DNA of 64,000 bases, taken from Dasania phycosphaerae. GTDB lineage: Bacteria > Pseudomonadota > Gammaproteobacteria > Pseudomonadales > Dasaniaceae. The stretch spans positions 1-64,000 of the forward strand of contig NZ_JAPTGG010000004.1 of assembly GCF_026891035.1 (NCBI RefSeq), in the 5' to 3' direction. This document shows, in pieces, positions 16,819 to 25,896 of this stretch. Every line of letters starts with the position of its first letter. Position 1 is the first letter of the stretch. Under the pieces are notes generated by a model. That model was not told the origin of the DNA. It did not search any database and was given only the letters and a program-made list of their open reading frames with translations. A program made the position numbers and the translations under genes.

Positions 16819-17805
16819 ATGACCCTACGCATAGCATTAACCGCCGGTGAACCCGCCGGCATAGGCCCCGACCTCTGCGTGCAACTGGCACAGCAGGCCT
16901 TAGCCATAGAGCTAGTGGTCATCGCCGACCCCGAACTACTGCAGCAGCGCGCGCAGCAATTAAAACTGCCTTTAAGCCTACGCACGTTTAACCCCCAGGC
17001 CGCGCCACAGCCCAGCCGGGCCGGTGAACTCTGTGTATTACCGGTAGCGTTAAGCCAGCCCTGCCTGGCCCAGCAGCTCAACCCAGCCAATGCCCGCTAT
17101 GTATTAAACACCCTACAAGCCGCTATAGACGGTTGCTTAAATAAAGACTTTGCCGCCATGGTCACCGCCCCCGTACACAAGGGCGTGATTAACGATGCAG
17201 GCATAGCCTTTAGCGGCCACACCGAATTTTTAGCCCAGCAAACCAACAGCCCGCAAGTCGTCATGATGCTGGCCACCGAAGGCTTGCGGGTAGCTTTAGT
17301 CACCACCCATCTACCGCTAAGCGCCGTGCCCGCCGCCATTACTGAAGAGTTACTTAGCAGCGTAACCCGCATACTGCACCGCGATTTACAGCAGCAGTTT
17401 GGCATAGCCCAACCGCGCATTATCGTGCTGGGCCTCAACCCCCACGCTGGCGAAGGCGGCCATATGGGCCGGGAAGAAATCGATATTATAGAACCCTGCC
17501 TAGCCCAGCTGCGCCAGCAAGGCATGAACCTACAGGGGCCACTCCCCGCCGATACGGCCTTTAACGATAAATACCTGCAGCACTGCGATGCGGTGCTGGC
17601 CATGTATCACGATCAAGGCCTGCCAGTACTTAAATACAAGGGCTTTGGTGAAGCGGTGAATATTACCTTGGGGCTGCCTATTATTCGCACCTCGGTAGAT
17701 CACGGCACCGCCCTAGATTTAGCTGGCACCGGCAAAGCCGATGGCGGTAGCTTACAAACTGCGCTTAACTATGCCATTAGCATGGCCACTAACGCGCAGC
17801 GCTAG
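16819..17805 (+). CDS. pdxA: 4-hydroxythreonine-4-phosphate dehydrogenase PdxA
   Basis: NAD-dependent oxidation in the DXP-dependent pyridoxal phosphate pathway. The 328-aa protein shows TAGEPAGIGPDL at the N-terminus, VTAPVHKGVINDAG, FSGHTEFLA (metal His), LNPHAGEGGHMGREE, MYHDQGLPVLKY and SVDHGTALDLAGTGKAD. It lies 7 bp after surA. Length and motifs are complete. Confidence 0.97.
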   Translation: MTLRIALTAGEPAGIGPDLCVQLAQQALAIELVVIADPELLQQRAQQLKLPLSLRTFNPQAAPQPSRAGELCVLPVALSQPCLAQQLNPANARYVLNTLQAAIDGCLNKDFAAMVTAPVHKGVINDAGIAFSGHTEFLAQQTNSPQVVMMLATEGLRVALVTTHLPLSAVPAAITEELLSSVTRILHRDLQQQFGIAQPRIIVLGLNPHAGEGGHMGREEIDIIEPCLAQLRQQGMNLQGPLPADTAFNDKYLQHCDAVLAMYHDQGLPVLKYKGFGEAVNITLGLPIIRTSVDHGTALDLAGTGKADGGSLQTALNYAISMATNAQR

Positions 17806-17851
17806 GCCCTAGACCTTAAGCACACCTTTTACCTTTCACAGATAATTTTTT

Positions 17852-18631
17852 ATGACAGAGCATCGCGCCAGAAAACGCTTCGGCCAAAACTTTTTAACCG
17901 ACCACGGCATTATTCACCGCATCGCCCGCGCCATTAAAGCTGGGCCTAAAGACCATCTGGTAGAAATAGGCCCCGGCCAAGGTGCCTTAACCGACGAGCT
18001 GTTGGCCGCCGGTGCACCGCTGGACGCCATAGAGCTGGACCGCGACCTAGTGCCCATACTGCAGCAACGCTTTGCCGATGAAGCGCATTTTACTTTGCAC
18101 CAAGGTGACGCCCTGGCCTTTGATTTTGCCTCACTGCAAAAGGCCGATGAGCAGCTGCGTATAGTGGGCAACCTGCCCTATAACATCTCCACCCCGCTCA
18201 TTTTTCACCTGCTGGCGCACCAACACCTCATTAAAGACATGCACTTTATGCTGCAGCTAGAAGTAGTGCAGCGCATGGCCGCACAACCCCGCGGTAAAAA
18301 CTACGGCCGCCTAGGGGTAATGTGCCAATACTATTGCAAAGTAGAAATGCTATTTGAAGTACCGCCAGAGTCTTTTGACCCTAGGCCCAAAGTACAGTCA
18401 GCCATTGTCAGGCTCACCCCACACCAAGAGCTACCCCATGTCGCCAAAGACATTAAAAAACTGGACACCATATTGCGCACCGCTTTTAATATGCGCCGCA
18501 AAACTTTGCGCAACTCGCTTAAACAATTATTCAGCGAGGCCGATATAGAGGCCTTAGGCATAGACCCAACGGCCAGGCCAGAAACCCTTAGCCTGGAAGA
18601 CTTTATTCGCCTCAGCAATGCATTAAGCTAA
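17852..18631 (+). CDS. rsmA: 16S rRNA (adenine1518/1519-N6)-dimethyltransferase RsmA (KsgA)
   Basis: Dimethylates two adenines in the 3' terminal helix of 16S rRNA late in 30S assembly. The 259-aa Rossmann methyltransferase begins ARKRFGQNFLTD and has SAM motif I VEIGPGQGALTDEL, the catalytic motif IV NLPYNISTPLI, and VPPESFDPRPKVQSAIV. It sits between pdxA and apaG, as usual. Confidence 0.97.
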   Translation: MTEHRARKRFGQNFLTDHGIIHRIARAIKAGPKDHLVEIGPGQGALTDELLAAGAPLDAIELDRDLVPILQQRFADEAHFTLHQGDALAFDFASLQKADEQLRIVGNLPYNISTPLIFHLLAHQHLIKDMHFMLQLEVVQRMAAQPRGKNYGRLGVMCQYYCKVEMLFEVPPESFDPRPKVQSAIVRLTPHQELPHVAKDIKKLDTILRTAFNMRRKTLRNSLKQLFSEADIEALGIDPTARPETLSLEDFIRLSNALS

Positions 18632-18635
18632 CACT

Positions 18636-19025
18636 ATGACAGCCAGTAACCCCAGCAATAATCCAATAGCTATAAACGTAGCCACCGCCTTTTTGGCGGA
18701 GCAGTCAGCTCCCGAATATGACCGCTACGCTTTTTCGTACACCATTACCATCACCAATAACGGTGAGGAAAATGTACAGCTACTCAGCCGCCACTGGTTG
18801 ATTACCGACAGCGACAATCGCGTGCAAGAAGTGCGCGGCGAAGGCGTGGTGGGGCAACAACCCACCATTCCCCCCGGCGAAAGCTATCAATATACCAGCG
18901 GTGCCATTTTGGAAACTGCCGCTGGCACTATGGAAGGCAGCTATCAAATGATTAGCGCCAGCGGTGAGTTATTTGAGGCCCCCATAGCCACCTTTTCGCT
19001 AATACACCCTTCGGCGTTACACTAG
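18636..19025 (+). CDS. apaG: ApaG (DUF525 domain) protein
   Basis: A 129-aa fibronectin-III-like beta-sandwich protein. Its biochemical role is unsettled; in enterobacteria it is co-transcribed with rsmA and apaH. Signatures are the YAFSYTITITNNG strand, LLSRHWLITD, VQEVRGEGVVGQQPTI and a GSYQMI segment near the end. It starts 4 bp after rsmA. Confidence 0.95.
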   Translation: MTASNPSNNPIAINVATAFLAEQSAPEYDRYAFSYTITITNNGEENVQLLSRHWLITDSDNRVQEVRGEGVVGQQPTIPPGESYQYTSGAILETAAGTMEGSYQMISASGELFEAPIATFSLIHPSALH

Positions 19026-19062
19026 CGGCTATAGTAATAACACGGTAAGCAACGAGTACATC

Positions 19063-19875
19063 ATGACCCGCTACGCGGTAGGCGACTTACAAGGCTGTTT
19101 AAAACCCCTGCAATGTTTATTGCAGCGGGTTAACTTTGACCCGCAACAAGATCAACTTTGGTTAGTAGGCGACTTAATTAATCGCGGCCCCGACTCCCTG
19201 GCCACGCTGCGTTTTTTAAAAAACTTAGGCCCCTGCACCCGCATTGTTTTAGGCAACCACGACCTGCACTTTTTAGCCGTAGCCTATGGCACCACCACCC
19301 CACGCCCCCATGACACCTTGGATGAATTATTACAGGCCCCCGACAAAGACGAACTGGTAGCCTGGTTAATACAGCAGCCCTTAATGTACCGCGACCCCAG
19401 TGGTGATTACTGCATGAGTCACGCCGGTATTTCACCGCTGTGGACTATAAGCCAGGCCGAAAGCTACGCTCGCGAAGTCGAACAAATTTTACAAAGCAGT
19501 AAGGCCGTGGACTTTTTTAACAATATGTACGGCAACAAACCCGCGGGGTGGCAAGATGATTTACAAGGCTGGCCGCGCTATCGCACCATCACCAATTATT
19601 TTACCCGCATGCGCTACTGCGGCCCTCAGGGCGAGTTAGATTTAAACAACAAAAGCAGTACCGCACCGGCTAACTTTCACCCTTGGTTTACCCACCCACT
19701 GCGCAGCACCCAGCAGCAAAAAATTATCTTTGGCCACTGGGCCGCCCTACAAGGCAAAGCCAATACAGAAAATATTTTTGCCCTGGATACAGGCTGCGCG
19801 TGGAAGGGCCATCTATCACTAATGAATTTAGAGACGCAAGCAATAGAAACTTGTGATTGTGGAGACAGTCGCTAG
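19063..19875 (+). CDS. apaH: Symmetrical diadenosine tetraphosphatase ApaH
   Basis: Hydrolyses Ap4A to two ADP and can decap Np4-capped RNA. The 270-aa calcineurin-like phosphoesterase begins YAVGDLQGCLKPL (metal Asp), then LWLVGDLINRGPDS, VLGNHDLHFLA, MSHAGISPLW and FGHWAALQGK. All metal-binding motifs are present. It is the last gene of the lptD-apaH run and is followed by a strong hairpin terminator. Confidence 0.97.
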   Translation: MTRYAVGDLQGCLKPLQCLLQRVNFDPQQDQLWLVGDLINRGPDSLATLRFLKNLGPCTRIVLGNHDLHFLAVAYGTTTPRPHDTLDELLQAPDKDELVAWLIQQPLMYRDPSGDYCMSHAGISPLWTISQAESYAREVEQILQSSKAVDFFNNMYGNKPAGWQDDLQGWPRYRTITNYFTRMRYCGPQGELDLNNKSSTAPANFHPWFTHPLRSTQQQKIIFGHWAALQGKANTENIFALDTGCAWKGHLSLMNLETQAIETCDCGDSR

Positions 19876-19897
19876 TCACTAGAGACTAGTGACTTTT
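19874..19897 (+). terminator. Terminator after apaH
   Basis: AGTCACTAG / CTAGTGACT form a perfect 9-bp stem with loop AGA followed by TTTT. It overlaps the apaH stop codon. The stem words recur near 28035, so it belongs to a dispersed repeat family. Confidence 0.75.
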
Positions 19898-19911
19898 CTA
19901 ACTAAAGACTG

Positions 19912-20544
19912 TCAACTAGCGACTTTCCCTAAAGACTGAAAAACCAACCGCAGCCCCACCAATATCAACACCGCAGCAAAAATTCTTTGCAGCCACAGCG
20001 AGTGCTGAGTAAAACGCTGCCGCACCAAGCCATGACTTAATAACAGGGCCACCAAGCAATACCACAGGCCATCCACTACGGTAACCGTTGCCACTAAAAT
20101 CCCTTTTTGTAGCCAATCTAAATCCGCGTGCAAAAACTGGCTAAACAAGGCCGTAAAAAAGATTAATAACTTGGGGTTTAAAAAAGCAATTAAAAAACCT
20201 TCGCGGGCACTCTTGCGGCTAGCTTGCGCGGGTGGCTGCTCATCAACAATAGGGCCACTGGCGGCAAGCAACACCTTTAAGCCCATGTAAATTAAAAATA
20301 GCGCCCCGGCAATTTTAACTAGCCCAAATAAGGTGGGTGTAGCCAGCATCAACACCGCCAAACCGGTCACTGTGAGTAGAGCATAGACCCCCACCCCCAA
20401 CGCATGAGCGATAGCGGTAACCACACCCTGAGTAAAACCGCCGCGCAGGGTATTTTGTAACACCACTGCCAAACTGGGGCCGGGCATAGCCGCCCCTAAA
20501 GCACACACCAACACCAATGATATCCACTGCGCTAAACTCACCAC
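19912..20544 (-). CDS. LysE/RhtB family amino-acid exporter
   Basis: A 210-aa inner-membrane protein with about six hydrophobic segments. The N-terminal GAAMPGPSLAVVLQNTLRGG carries the P-G-P signature of the LysE/RhtB family, followed by the TM helix YALLTVTGLAVLMLA and the segment GFLIAFLNPKLLIFFTALF. Substrates in the family are amino acids or derivatives; the one here cannot be told. Convergent with apaH, monocistronic. Confidence 0.85.
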   Translation of the reverse strand: MVSLAQWISLVLVCALGAAMPGPSLAVVLQNTLRGGFTQGVVTAIAHALGVGVYALLTVTGLAVLMLATPTLFGLVKIAGALFLIYMGLKVLLAASGPIVDEQPPAQASRKSAREGFLIAFLNPKLLIFFTALFSQFLHADLDWLQKGILVATVTVVDGLWYCLVALLLSHGLVRQRFTQHSLWLQRIFAAVLILVGLRLVFQSLGKVAS

Positions 20545-20694
20545 CCCTCCTAAATTACAAATAGTTGCCTGTAAACTTGCAGGCCATGTTAGCCACTACT
20601 AATCTTAACGGAGCAATATGCTCACAAAACAACAATAAACACAGCTTTTAGCCATAACAATCATAATAAGGTTTATAGCCTGGAGGCAGCCCCC

Positions 20695-22980
20695 ATGCAC
20701 AAACTCAACGTCAGTAAAGCACTACTACCCACTTTAATCGCCGCAGCAGCCAGCAGTGTAAGCTACGGCGCACCGGCTCTGGAAGAGGTGATGGTAACGG
20801 CGACTAAACGCAGTGCTTCTATACAAGATATACCACTAAGTATTAGCGCCGTCAGCGGCGAGTCTTTAGCCGCCGCTGGCATACAAGACTTTGATGACCT
20901 CATCGGCTCCGTCCCCTCACTCTCCATGAAGTCTTCCGGCCCCGGCCGAACTAAGCTAAACATACGCGGCATCTCTGCAGCTACCGGCTTTGCCCCTACC
21001 GTTAGCTACTACATTGATGAAATGCCTATATCCTCTATTTCGTCAGGCTCCTCTACCTCTTTTGCACAAACCGTGATCAGCCCCAAGCTTTTTGACCTAG
21101 ACAGAGTCGAAGTATTAAGAGGCCCACAGGGCACACTGTTTGGCTCCAGCTCTATGGGTGGCACGGTACGTTTAATCACTGGCCAGCCCAACCTAGCTGA
21201 AAACGAAGGCAAAATCGCAGGCGAGGTCTCAAGCACCAAAGACGGCGGCTTAAACCAAACCCTCAATGGCATGTATAACCATGTATTCACCGACAAGCTC
21301 GCGCTTAGAGTTGTGGGCTCTATTACCGACAATAGCGGCTATATAGACAGAGTGTATGACGATGGCGCAGGTAACTCGGGTAAAGTAGATGACGTTAACA
21401 CCGAAGAAACTGAATCGCTACGCGCCTCGCTACGCTACCAACTCACTGACGACACTTACATACAGCCAGCTTACTTCAATCAAACCATGGAAATGGACGG
21501 CAAGCCTAATTACGATGGACCGGGCTCTGATGACTCACAAATTCGACCCTTTAATGCCGCCGAACCTTTTGAAGACGAATTTACTATGACCAGCTTAACC
21601 ATCAACAGTGACTTTGATGGTGTAAATCTATTAATCAACCTTTCTAAAATGGATAGAGAGTTTATCAACTCTGAGGATATGACCGACGCCGTTGAAGCAC
21701 TGTCGGGAGGGTTCTCTTACAGCTCACCCACTGCGGCGGCGTTTGTAGATGAAACCGTTAGCTTAAAGGACGAAACTTTCGAAGTACGCCTATCCTCTAA
21801 TGGCGACAGCAACTTCCAATGGGTAGCCGGCATCTATAACAAAGACGCTGAAGTTAATTCCGACTACGTCATGCAGCGGGGCTTCGAATACGTCACCAAT
21901 AACGGCTTAGCCAACACCAACGACAGAAGCACCTACGACGAGAGCGCTATTTTTGGTGAAATTAACTATACCTTTGCCGAGCAATTTACCCTCACCTTGG
22001 GCTTACGCTCCTTGGATTATGATTTTGCACAACATAAAGAGGACTGGGGGCTGGTCTATGGTGACACCACATTAAGTGAAGCTAACCTTTTAGACGTAAA
22101 TAACTCCGATGAAGAAACTAATTATCGCGTAACCTTAGCTTGGGATTTTTCGGACGCAGGCCAAGTTTTCGTCACCTCATCGGACGCTACTCGCCCTGGC
22201 GGTGGTAATCGCTCTATCCCACGCAGCACCGACTCTGCCGATGTTCTAGCCTTCGCCTGTAATAACGATTTAAACGATTTAGGCATTAGCGGCAACCCCA
22301 CCTCATACGCTGGCGACAAAGTAGAAAACCTAGAACTAGGCCTTAAGCTAGACCCCAGCGACCGCCTAAGAGTCAACGCCTCTGTATACCATTTAAAATG
22401 GACAGACATACAGCAGCGCGTTAACACCAGTGGTGCTTGCGGCTTTAACTTTACCGCCAACGTCGGCGAAGCTGTATCACAAGGTATAGAGGCTGAAGTT
22501 AACTTCGCAGTATTAGACAACCTAACCATTAACGCCGGTATCAGCTATACCGATGCAGAGTTTACAGAAGACACACCCGCTGCAGGCATAATGGATGGCG
22601 ACCAATTAGCTGATGTCCCCGAGATTACCGCTAACCTATCCATAGACTGGAGCATGCCCTTAGAACAAGGTGAAATGTTTGTATTAGCCGGTGTTAGCTA
22701 TGTCGATGACTCGCTGGAAATAGCCGGTGACAAAAATACCGATGTTACCGCTTTCACCATTGAGTCTGGCAACGTTAAACCCAGCTACACCATAGTTGAC
22801 TTACGCGTAGGCTATAACAGTGGCAAAAACTGGGAAGCCGCCTTCTTTGTTGACAACCTGACTGACGAGGAAGCTATCTTTACTTATAACGACGCCATCG
22901 TATTTAACCTGCCAAACTACGACAGAACCGTACGCAATCGCCCCCGTACCATGGGCGTATCGGCTTCATACAACTTTTAA
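20695..22980 (+). CDS. TonB-dependent receptor (first)
   Basis: Outer-membrane active transporter of 761 aa. It has a signal peptide (to about SYGAPA), then the TonB-box region EEVMVTATKRSASIQDIPLS, a plug domain with LNIRGISAA and VEVLRGPQGTLFGSSSMGG, and a 22-strand-type barrel ending GVSASYNF with a terminal Phe. No N-terminal signalling domain is seen, so it is not coupled to an anti-sigma factor. The ligand is unknown. A GGAGG ribosome binding site precedes the start; a terminator follows. It stands alone, not in an operon. Confidence 0.92.
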   Translation: MHKLNVSKALLPTLIAAAASSVSYGAPALEEVMVTATKRSASIQDIPLSISAVSGESLAAAGIQDFDDLIGSVPSLSMKSSGPGRTKLNIRGISAATGFAPTVSYYIDEMPISSISSGSSTSFAQTVISPKLFDLDRVEVLRGPQGTLFGSSSMGGTVRLITGQPNLAENEGKIAGEVSSTKDGGLNQTLNGMYNHVFTDKLALRVVGSITDNSGYIDRVYDDGAGNSGKVDDVNTEETESLRASLRYQLTDDTYIQPAYFNQTMEMDGKPNYDGPGSDDSQIRPFNAAEPFEDEFTMTSLTINSDFDGVNLLINLSKMDREFINSEDMTDAVEALSGGFSYSSPTAAAFVDETVSLKDETFEVRLSSNGDSNFQWVAGIYNKDAEVNSDYVMQRGFEYVTNNGLANTNDRSTYDESAIFGEINYTFAEQFTLTLGLRSLDYDFAQHKEDWGLVYGDTTLSEANLLDVNNSDEETNYRVTLAWDFSDAGQVFVTSSDATRPGGGNRSIPRSTDSADVLAFACNNDLNDLGISGNPTSYAGDKVENLELGLKLDPSDRLRVNASVYHLKWTDIQQRVNTSGACGFNFTANVGEAVSQGIEAEVNFAVLDNLTINAGISYTDAEFTEDTPAAGIMDGDQLADVPEITANLSIDWSMPLEQGEMFVLAGVSYVDDSLEIAGDKNTDVTAFTIESGNVKPSYTIVDLRVGYNSGKNWEAAFFVDNLTDEEAIFTYNDAIVFNLPNYDRTVRNRPRTMGVSASYNF

Positions 22981-23000
22981 AAGATTCTACAACACACTCA

Positions 23001-23023
23001 AGGGCACTACGGTGCCCTTTTTT
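23001..23023 (+). terminator. Terminator after the first TonB-dependent receptor
   Basis: AGGGCAC / GTGCCCT stem with a short loop, followed by a run of six or more T, 20 bp after the stop codon. Confidence 0.85.
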
Positions 23024-23097
23024 ATACCCCATACTTTTTCTCCAATCACCCTGCACAAAACTAGCGGCTATAGACTGGTAACTGTAGACTAAACCCC

Positions 23098-24180
23098 ATG
23101 AAAACTTACCTAGTCGGCGGCGCCGTACGCGATACATTATTGGGCTACCCCTTTCACGAACGTGACTGGGTAGTGGTAGGGGCTACCCCGCAGCAACTGC
23201 TGGCACAGGGCTATCAGCAAGTGGGTAAAGACTTCCCGGTTTTTTTACACCCCGAAACCAAAGAGGAATACGCACTGGCGCGTACCGAGCGCAAAAATGG
23301 CCAGGGCTATAGCGGTTTTGCCTGCTACAGCGCCCCTGACGTTAGCTTAGAAGACGACCTATTGCGCCGTGATTTAAGCATTAACGCCATAGCGCAAGAT
23401 GAAAAAGGCAATATCATAGACCCCTACCAGGGCCAACAGGATATAGCCGCCAAAAAGCTGCGCCATGTTTCCCCCGCCTTTGCCGAAGACCCTTTGCGGG
23501 TACTGCGCACCGCTCGTTTTTTAGCGCGCTACCATCACCTAGGTTTTAGCGTGGCCGAAGAAACCCTACAGCTAATGCAACAACTAAGTAGCAGCGGCGA
23601 GCTGCAACACCTTAGCCGCGAACGCATCTGGGTAGAAACCGAAAAAGCGCTAAGCGAGCAATCACCCCAACAATATTTTCTATGCCTGCAACACTGCGGC
23701 GCACTGGCGCAGCTATACCCGCCCATGCCGGCACTAACAGAGCAAAGCGCCACACGATTACAACAGGCCAGCAAAAACTGCAGCCCAGCCCAGCGCTTTG
23801 CCTTATTGTTTTATCAAGCGCAAAATCAGGATTTACTCAAACAACTTAAAGCCCTAAAAGTACCCAACGAAGTTGCCGAACTCTGCCAGCTGTTTAGCCT
23901 ATACGCCGACACGGTTATAGCCGAGCAGCTCAGCGCCCAACAAGCCCTGCAGCTATTACAAAACTGCGATGCTTATAGGCGCGGCTCACGCTTTGCACTT
24001 TTTTTACAATGCTGCCAGCAACTCAGCCAACACAACCACGCAGACAAACTCAACCTAGCCTTAACACTATGTCTGTCGGTAGATGCCAAAGCGCTAGCAG
24101 CTCAGGGCCTTAGCGGTAAAGCAATAGCACTAGCTATAGAGCAACAAAGGCTAAACTTACTCAGCGAGATATTGCCATGA
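23098..24180 (+). CDS. cca: CCA-adding tRNA nucleotidyltransferase
   Basis: Adds or repairs the 3' CCA of tRNAs. The 360-aa class II enzyme starts YLVGGAVRDTLLG, has the catalytic acidic motif FHERDWVVVGATP, ALARTERK, RRDLSINAIAQD, and DPLRVLRTARFLARYHHLGF. It is shorter than E. coli Cca (about 412 aa). I see no clear HD phosphohydrolase motif in the C-terminal third, so it probably lacks the phosphatase activities. Its stop overlaps the next start by 4 bp. Confidence 0.93.
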   Translation: MKTYLVGGAVRDTLLGYPFHERDWVVVGATPQQLLAQGYQQVGKDFPVFLHPETKEEYALARTERKNGQGYSGFACYSAPDVSLEDDLLRRDLSINAIAQDEKGNIIDPYQGQQDIAAKKLRHVSPAFAEDPLRVLRTARFLARYHHLGFSVAEETLQLMQQLSSSGELQHLSRERIWVETEKALSEQSPQQYFLCLQHCGALAQLYPPMPALTEQSATRLQQASKNCSPAQRFALLFYQAQNQDLLKQLKALKVPNEVAELCQLFSLYADTVIAEQLSAQQALQLLQNCDAYRRGSRFALFLQCCQQLSQHNHADKLNLALTLCLSVDAKALAAQGLSGKAIALAIEQQRLNLLSEILP

Positions 24181-24923
24181 GCACTCAGCCCGTCGCCATC
24201 ATCACCGGTGGTGCCCAACGTATAGGCGCAGAGATTTGCAACAGCTTGCACCGCCACGGCTACAATGTGGTAATACATTATCGCCACAGCCAAAGCAAAG
24301 CCGAAGCATTGTGTGCGCAACTCAACCAGCAACGCAGCAATAGCGCCATAGCATTAGCAGCCGACTTGGCCGATGTAAGCGCACTGCAACAACTTATCAG
24401 GCAAGCACAACAACAGTGGGGGCGTTTAGACGCACTGGTTAATAACGCCTCTAGCTTTTACCCCACACCCGTAGCGCAATGCGACGAAAACCAATGGCAT
24501 GATTTATTTAACAGCAATGTTAAAGGCGCGTTTTTTCTCAGCCAGGCCGCGGCACCCTATTTGCAAAAACATAAAGGCTGCATAGTCAACATCGTCGATA
24601 TACATGCGCAAAAACCTTTAAAAGAACACAGCCTATACTGCATGGCAAAAGCGGCACTGGCGATGATGACCCAAAGCCTGGCCAAAGAACTGCCCCCCGT
24701 GCGCGTTAACGGCGTCGCACCCGGCGCTATACTGTGGCCAGAGCAACAGGGCAAAAGCGTACTCAGCGACGAAGACAAACAACAGATCACCCAAAAAATC
24801 CCGCTGGGCCACAGCGGCAGCCCCCAAGACATCGCCAAAACCGTGTTGTTTTTAATTAAAGATGCGCCCTATATTACCGGGCAAATTATTAGCGTAGACG
24901 GTGGACGTAGTTTGGGGATGTGA
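24177..24923 (+). CDS. Pteridine reductase, FolM-like short-chain dehydrogenase
   Basis: A 248-aa SDR with TGGAQRIGAEI (NADPH-binding, Arg-containing variant typical of pteridine reductases), NNASSFYPTP, VNIVDIHAQKPL, the catalytic pair in YCMAKAAL, and VRVNGVAPGAILWPE. It is predicted to reduce dihydropterins with NADPH. The folate genes folK and folB follow convergently, which fits. Translationally coupled to cca by a 4-bp overlap. Confidence 0.85.
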   Translation: MSTQPVAIITGGAQRIGAEICNSLHRHGYNVVIHYRHSQSKAEALCAQLNQQRSNSAIALAADLADVSALQQLIRQAQQQWGRLDALVNNASSFYPTPVAQCDENQWHDLFNSNVKGAFFLSQAAAPYLQKHKGCIVNIVDIHAQKPLKEHSLYCMAKAALAMMTQSLAKELPPVRVNGVAPGAILWPEQQGKSVLSDEDKQQITQKIPLGHSGSPQDIAKTVLFLIKDAPYITGQIISVDGGRSLGM

Positions 24924-24927
24924 ATAA

Positions 24928-25008
24928 TCAGCGCCTTTGGCGCTGAGCTGCAAGCTGCAAGCTGCAAGAAAACATCTTATAGCTTGCAGCTTATGGCTTA
25001 CAGCTTTG
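24928..25008. repeat. Hairpin plus AGCTGCA heptamer repeats between convergent genes
   Basis: An 8-bp hairpin (TCAGCGCC / GGCGCTGA, loop TTT) is followed by three tandem AGCTGCA heptamers (24946-24966). Inverted copies lie in CTTATAGCTTGCAGCTT and TTACAGCTTT at 24976-25008, overlapping the end of folK. The block can fold into a large stem and probably terminates both transcripts. Its words match those at 182-218. Confidence 0.55.
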
Positions 25009-25501
25009 TTTTATTCCACTCAAAATCTACCGACCATAATTGCTGGCTGGCCTGATCATAGTCCTGCCACAATTGCTGATAGCTGGTTTGGGTTAAGGGG
25101 TGTATAGCGTTAGGGGCAACATTAAATAGCGGTAACAGCACAAAGGCGTTGTCTAAAATTTCGGGGCGCGGTAGCAGTACGCCATCCACTTCGCCCACTA
25201 AATCATCAACGGTTAAAATATCTATGTCTAAAGTACGCGAGCTAAATTTAGGGCCGCCGCGCTTGCGGCCGTAGTCATCTTCAATTTGTTTTAGCAGGGC
25301 TTGCAACTCACCTACCGAGTAGGCGGTTTCAAAACCCACCACCAAGTTGAGAAAGTTATCACCTTCAAAACCCACCGCCACGCTTTCGTATACTGGTGAA
25401 ATGATTAACTCACCAAAGCACTGCTGCAGCGCATCTAACGAGGCAGATATGTGGCGATACCTGTCGGTATTGCTGCCTATGCTCACAAAAACTTGTGACA
25501 T
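24998..25501 (-). CDS. folK: 2-amino-4-hydroxy-6-hydroxymethyldihydropteridine pyrophosphokinase FolK
   Basis: Pyrophosphorylates hydroxymethyl-dihydropterin in folate synthesis. The 167-aa protein begins VFVSIGSNTDRYRHI, has SPVYESVAVG, FLNLVVGFET, and the signature GGPKFSSRTLDIDIL with the metal-binding Asp pair, then LLPRPEILDNAFVLLPL. One base separates it from the folB stop; folB-folK form one minus-strand unit. Confidence 0.95.
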   Translation of the reverse strand: MSQVFVSIGSNTDRYRHISASLDALQQCFGELIISPVYESVAVGFEGDNFLNLVVGFETAYSVGELQALLKQIEDDYGRKRGGPKFSSRTLDIDILTVDDLVGEVDGVLLPRPEILDNAFVLLPLFNVAPNAIHPLTQTSYQQLWQDYDQASQQLWSVDFEWNKTKL

Positions 25502-25502
25502 A

Positions 25503-25856
25503 TTAACGCTCGCCTCGCTCTATAATCACACCCACATCCCGTGAGCCGCGCACTGCGCCGGGCTTGCTCACCTGTAATTTAAGCCAAGGCACCTTAAACT
25601 CTTCGCGTATGATTTGCGCGCACTGTTCGGCCATGGTTTCTACCAGTAAAAATTCACTGGCCTCTATAAACGCGATTAAGCGCTTAGCTACCGCTTTGTA
25701 GTTTAAGGTGTAGGCTATATCGTCAGTGGCGGCCGCTTTACGTATATCGTGACCCATTTCTACATTCAGGCTAACGGTTTGTTTTATTTCACGCTCCCAA
25801 TCATAAATACCTATGGTGGTTTCTATACATAAATCGCGTATGTAAATGATATCCAT
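25503..25856 (-). CDS. folB: Dihydroneopterin aldolase FolB
   Basis: Converts dihydroneopterin to hydroxymethyl-dihydropterin and glycolaldehyde. From the ATG at 25856 it is 117 aa and starts MDIIYIRDLCIETTIGIYDWE, with the catalytic Tyr/Glu region, then LLVETMAEQCAQII and the lysine-containing VSKPGAVRGSRDVGV. The frame is open upstream to 25997 inside tsaD, but the ATG gives the family N-terminus. It precedes folK. Confidence 0.93.
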   Translation of the reverse strand: MDIIYIRDLCIETTIGIYDWEREIKQTVSLNVEMGHDIRKAAATDDIAYTLNYKAVAKRLIAFIEASEFLLVETMAEQCAQIIREEFKVPWLKLQVSKPGAVRGSRDVGVIIERGER

Positions 25857-25896
25857 ATTGAATCCTGTCGCTAGAAAAAAGTTGTTCGCTAAAATA

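Noticed and set aside
24946..25008. Possible CRISPR array from tandem repeats after the pteridine reductase gene
   Set aside because: Units are 7 bp without spacers and no cas gene is near; it is a satellite/terminator block.
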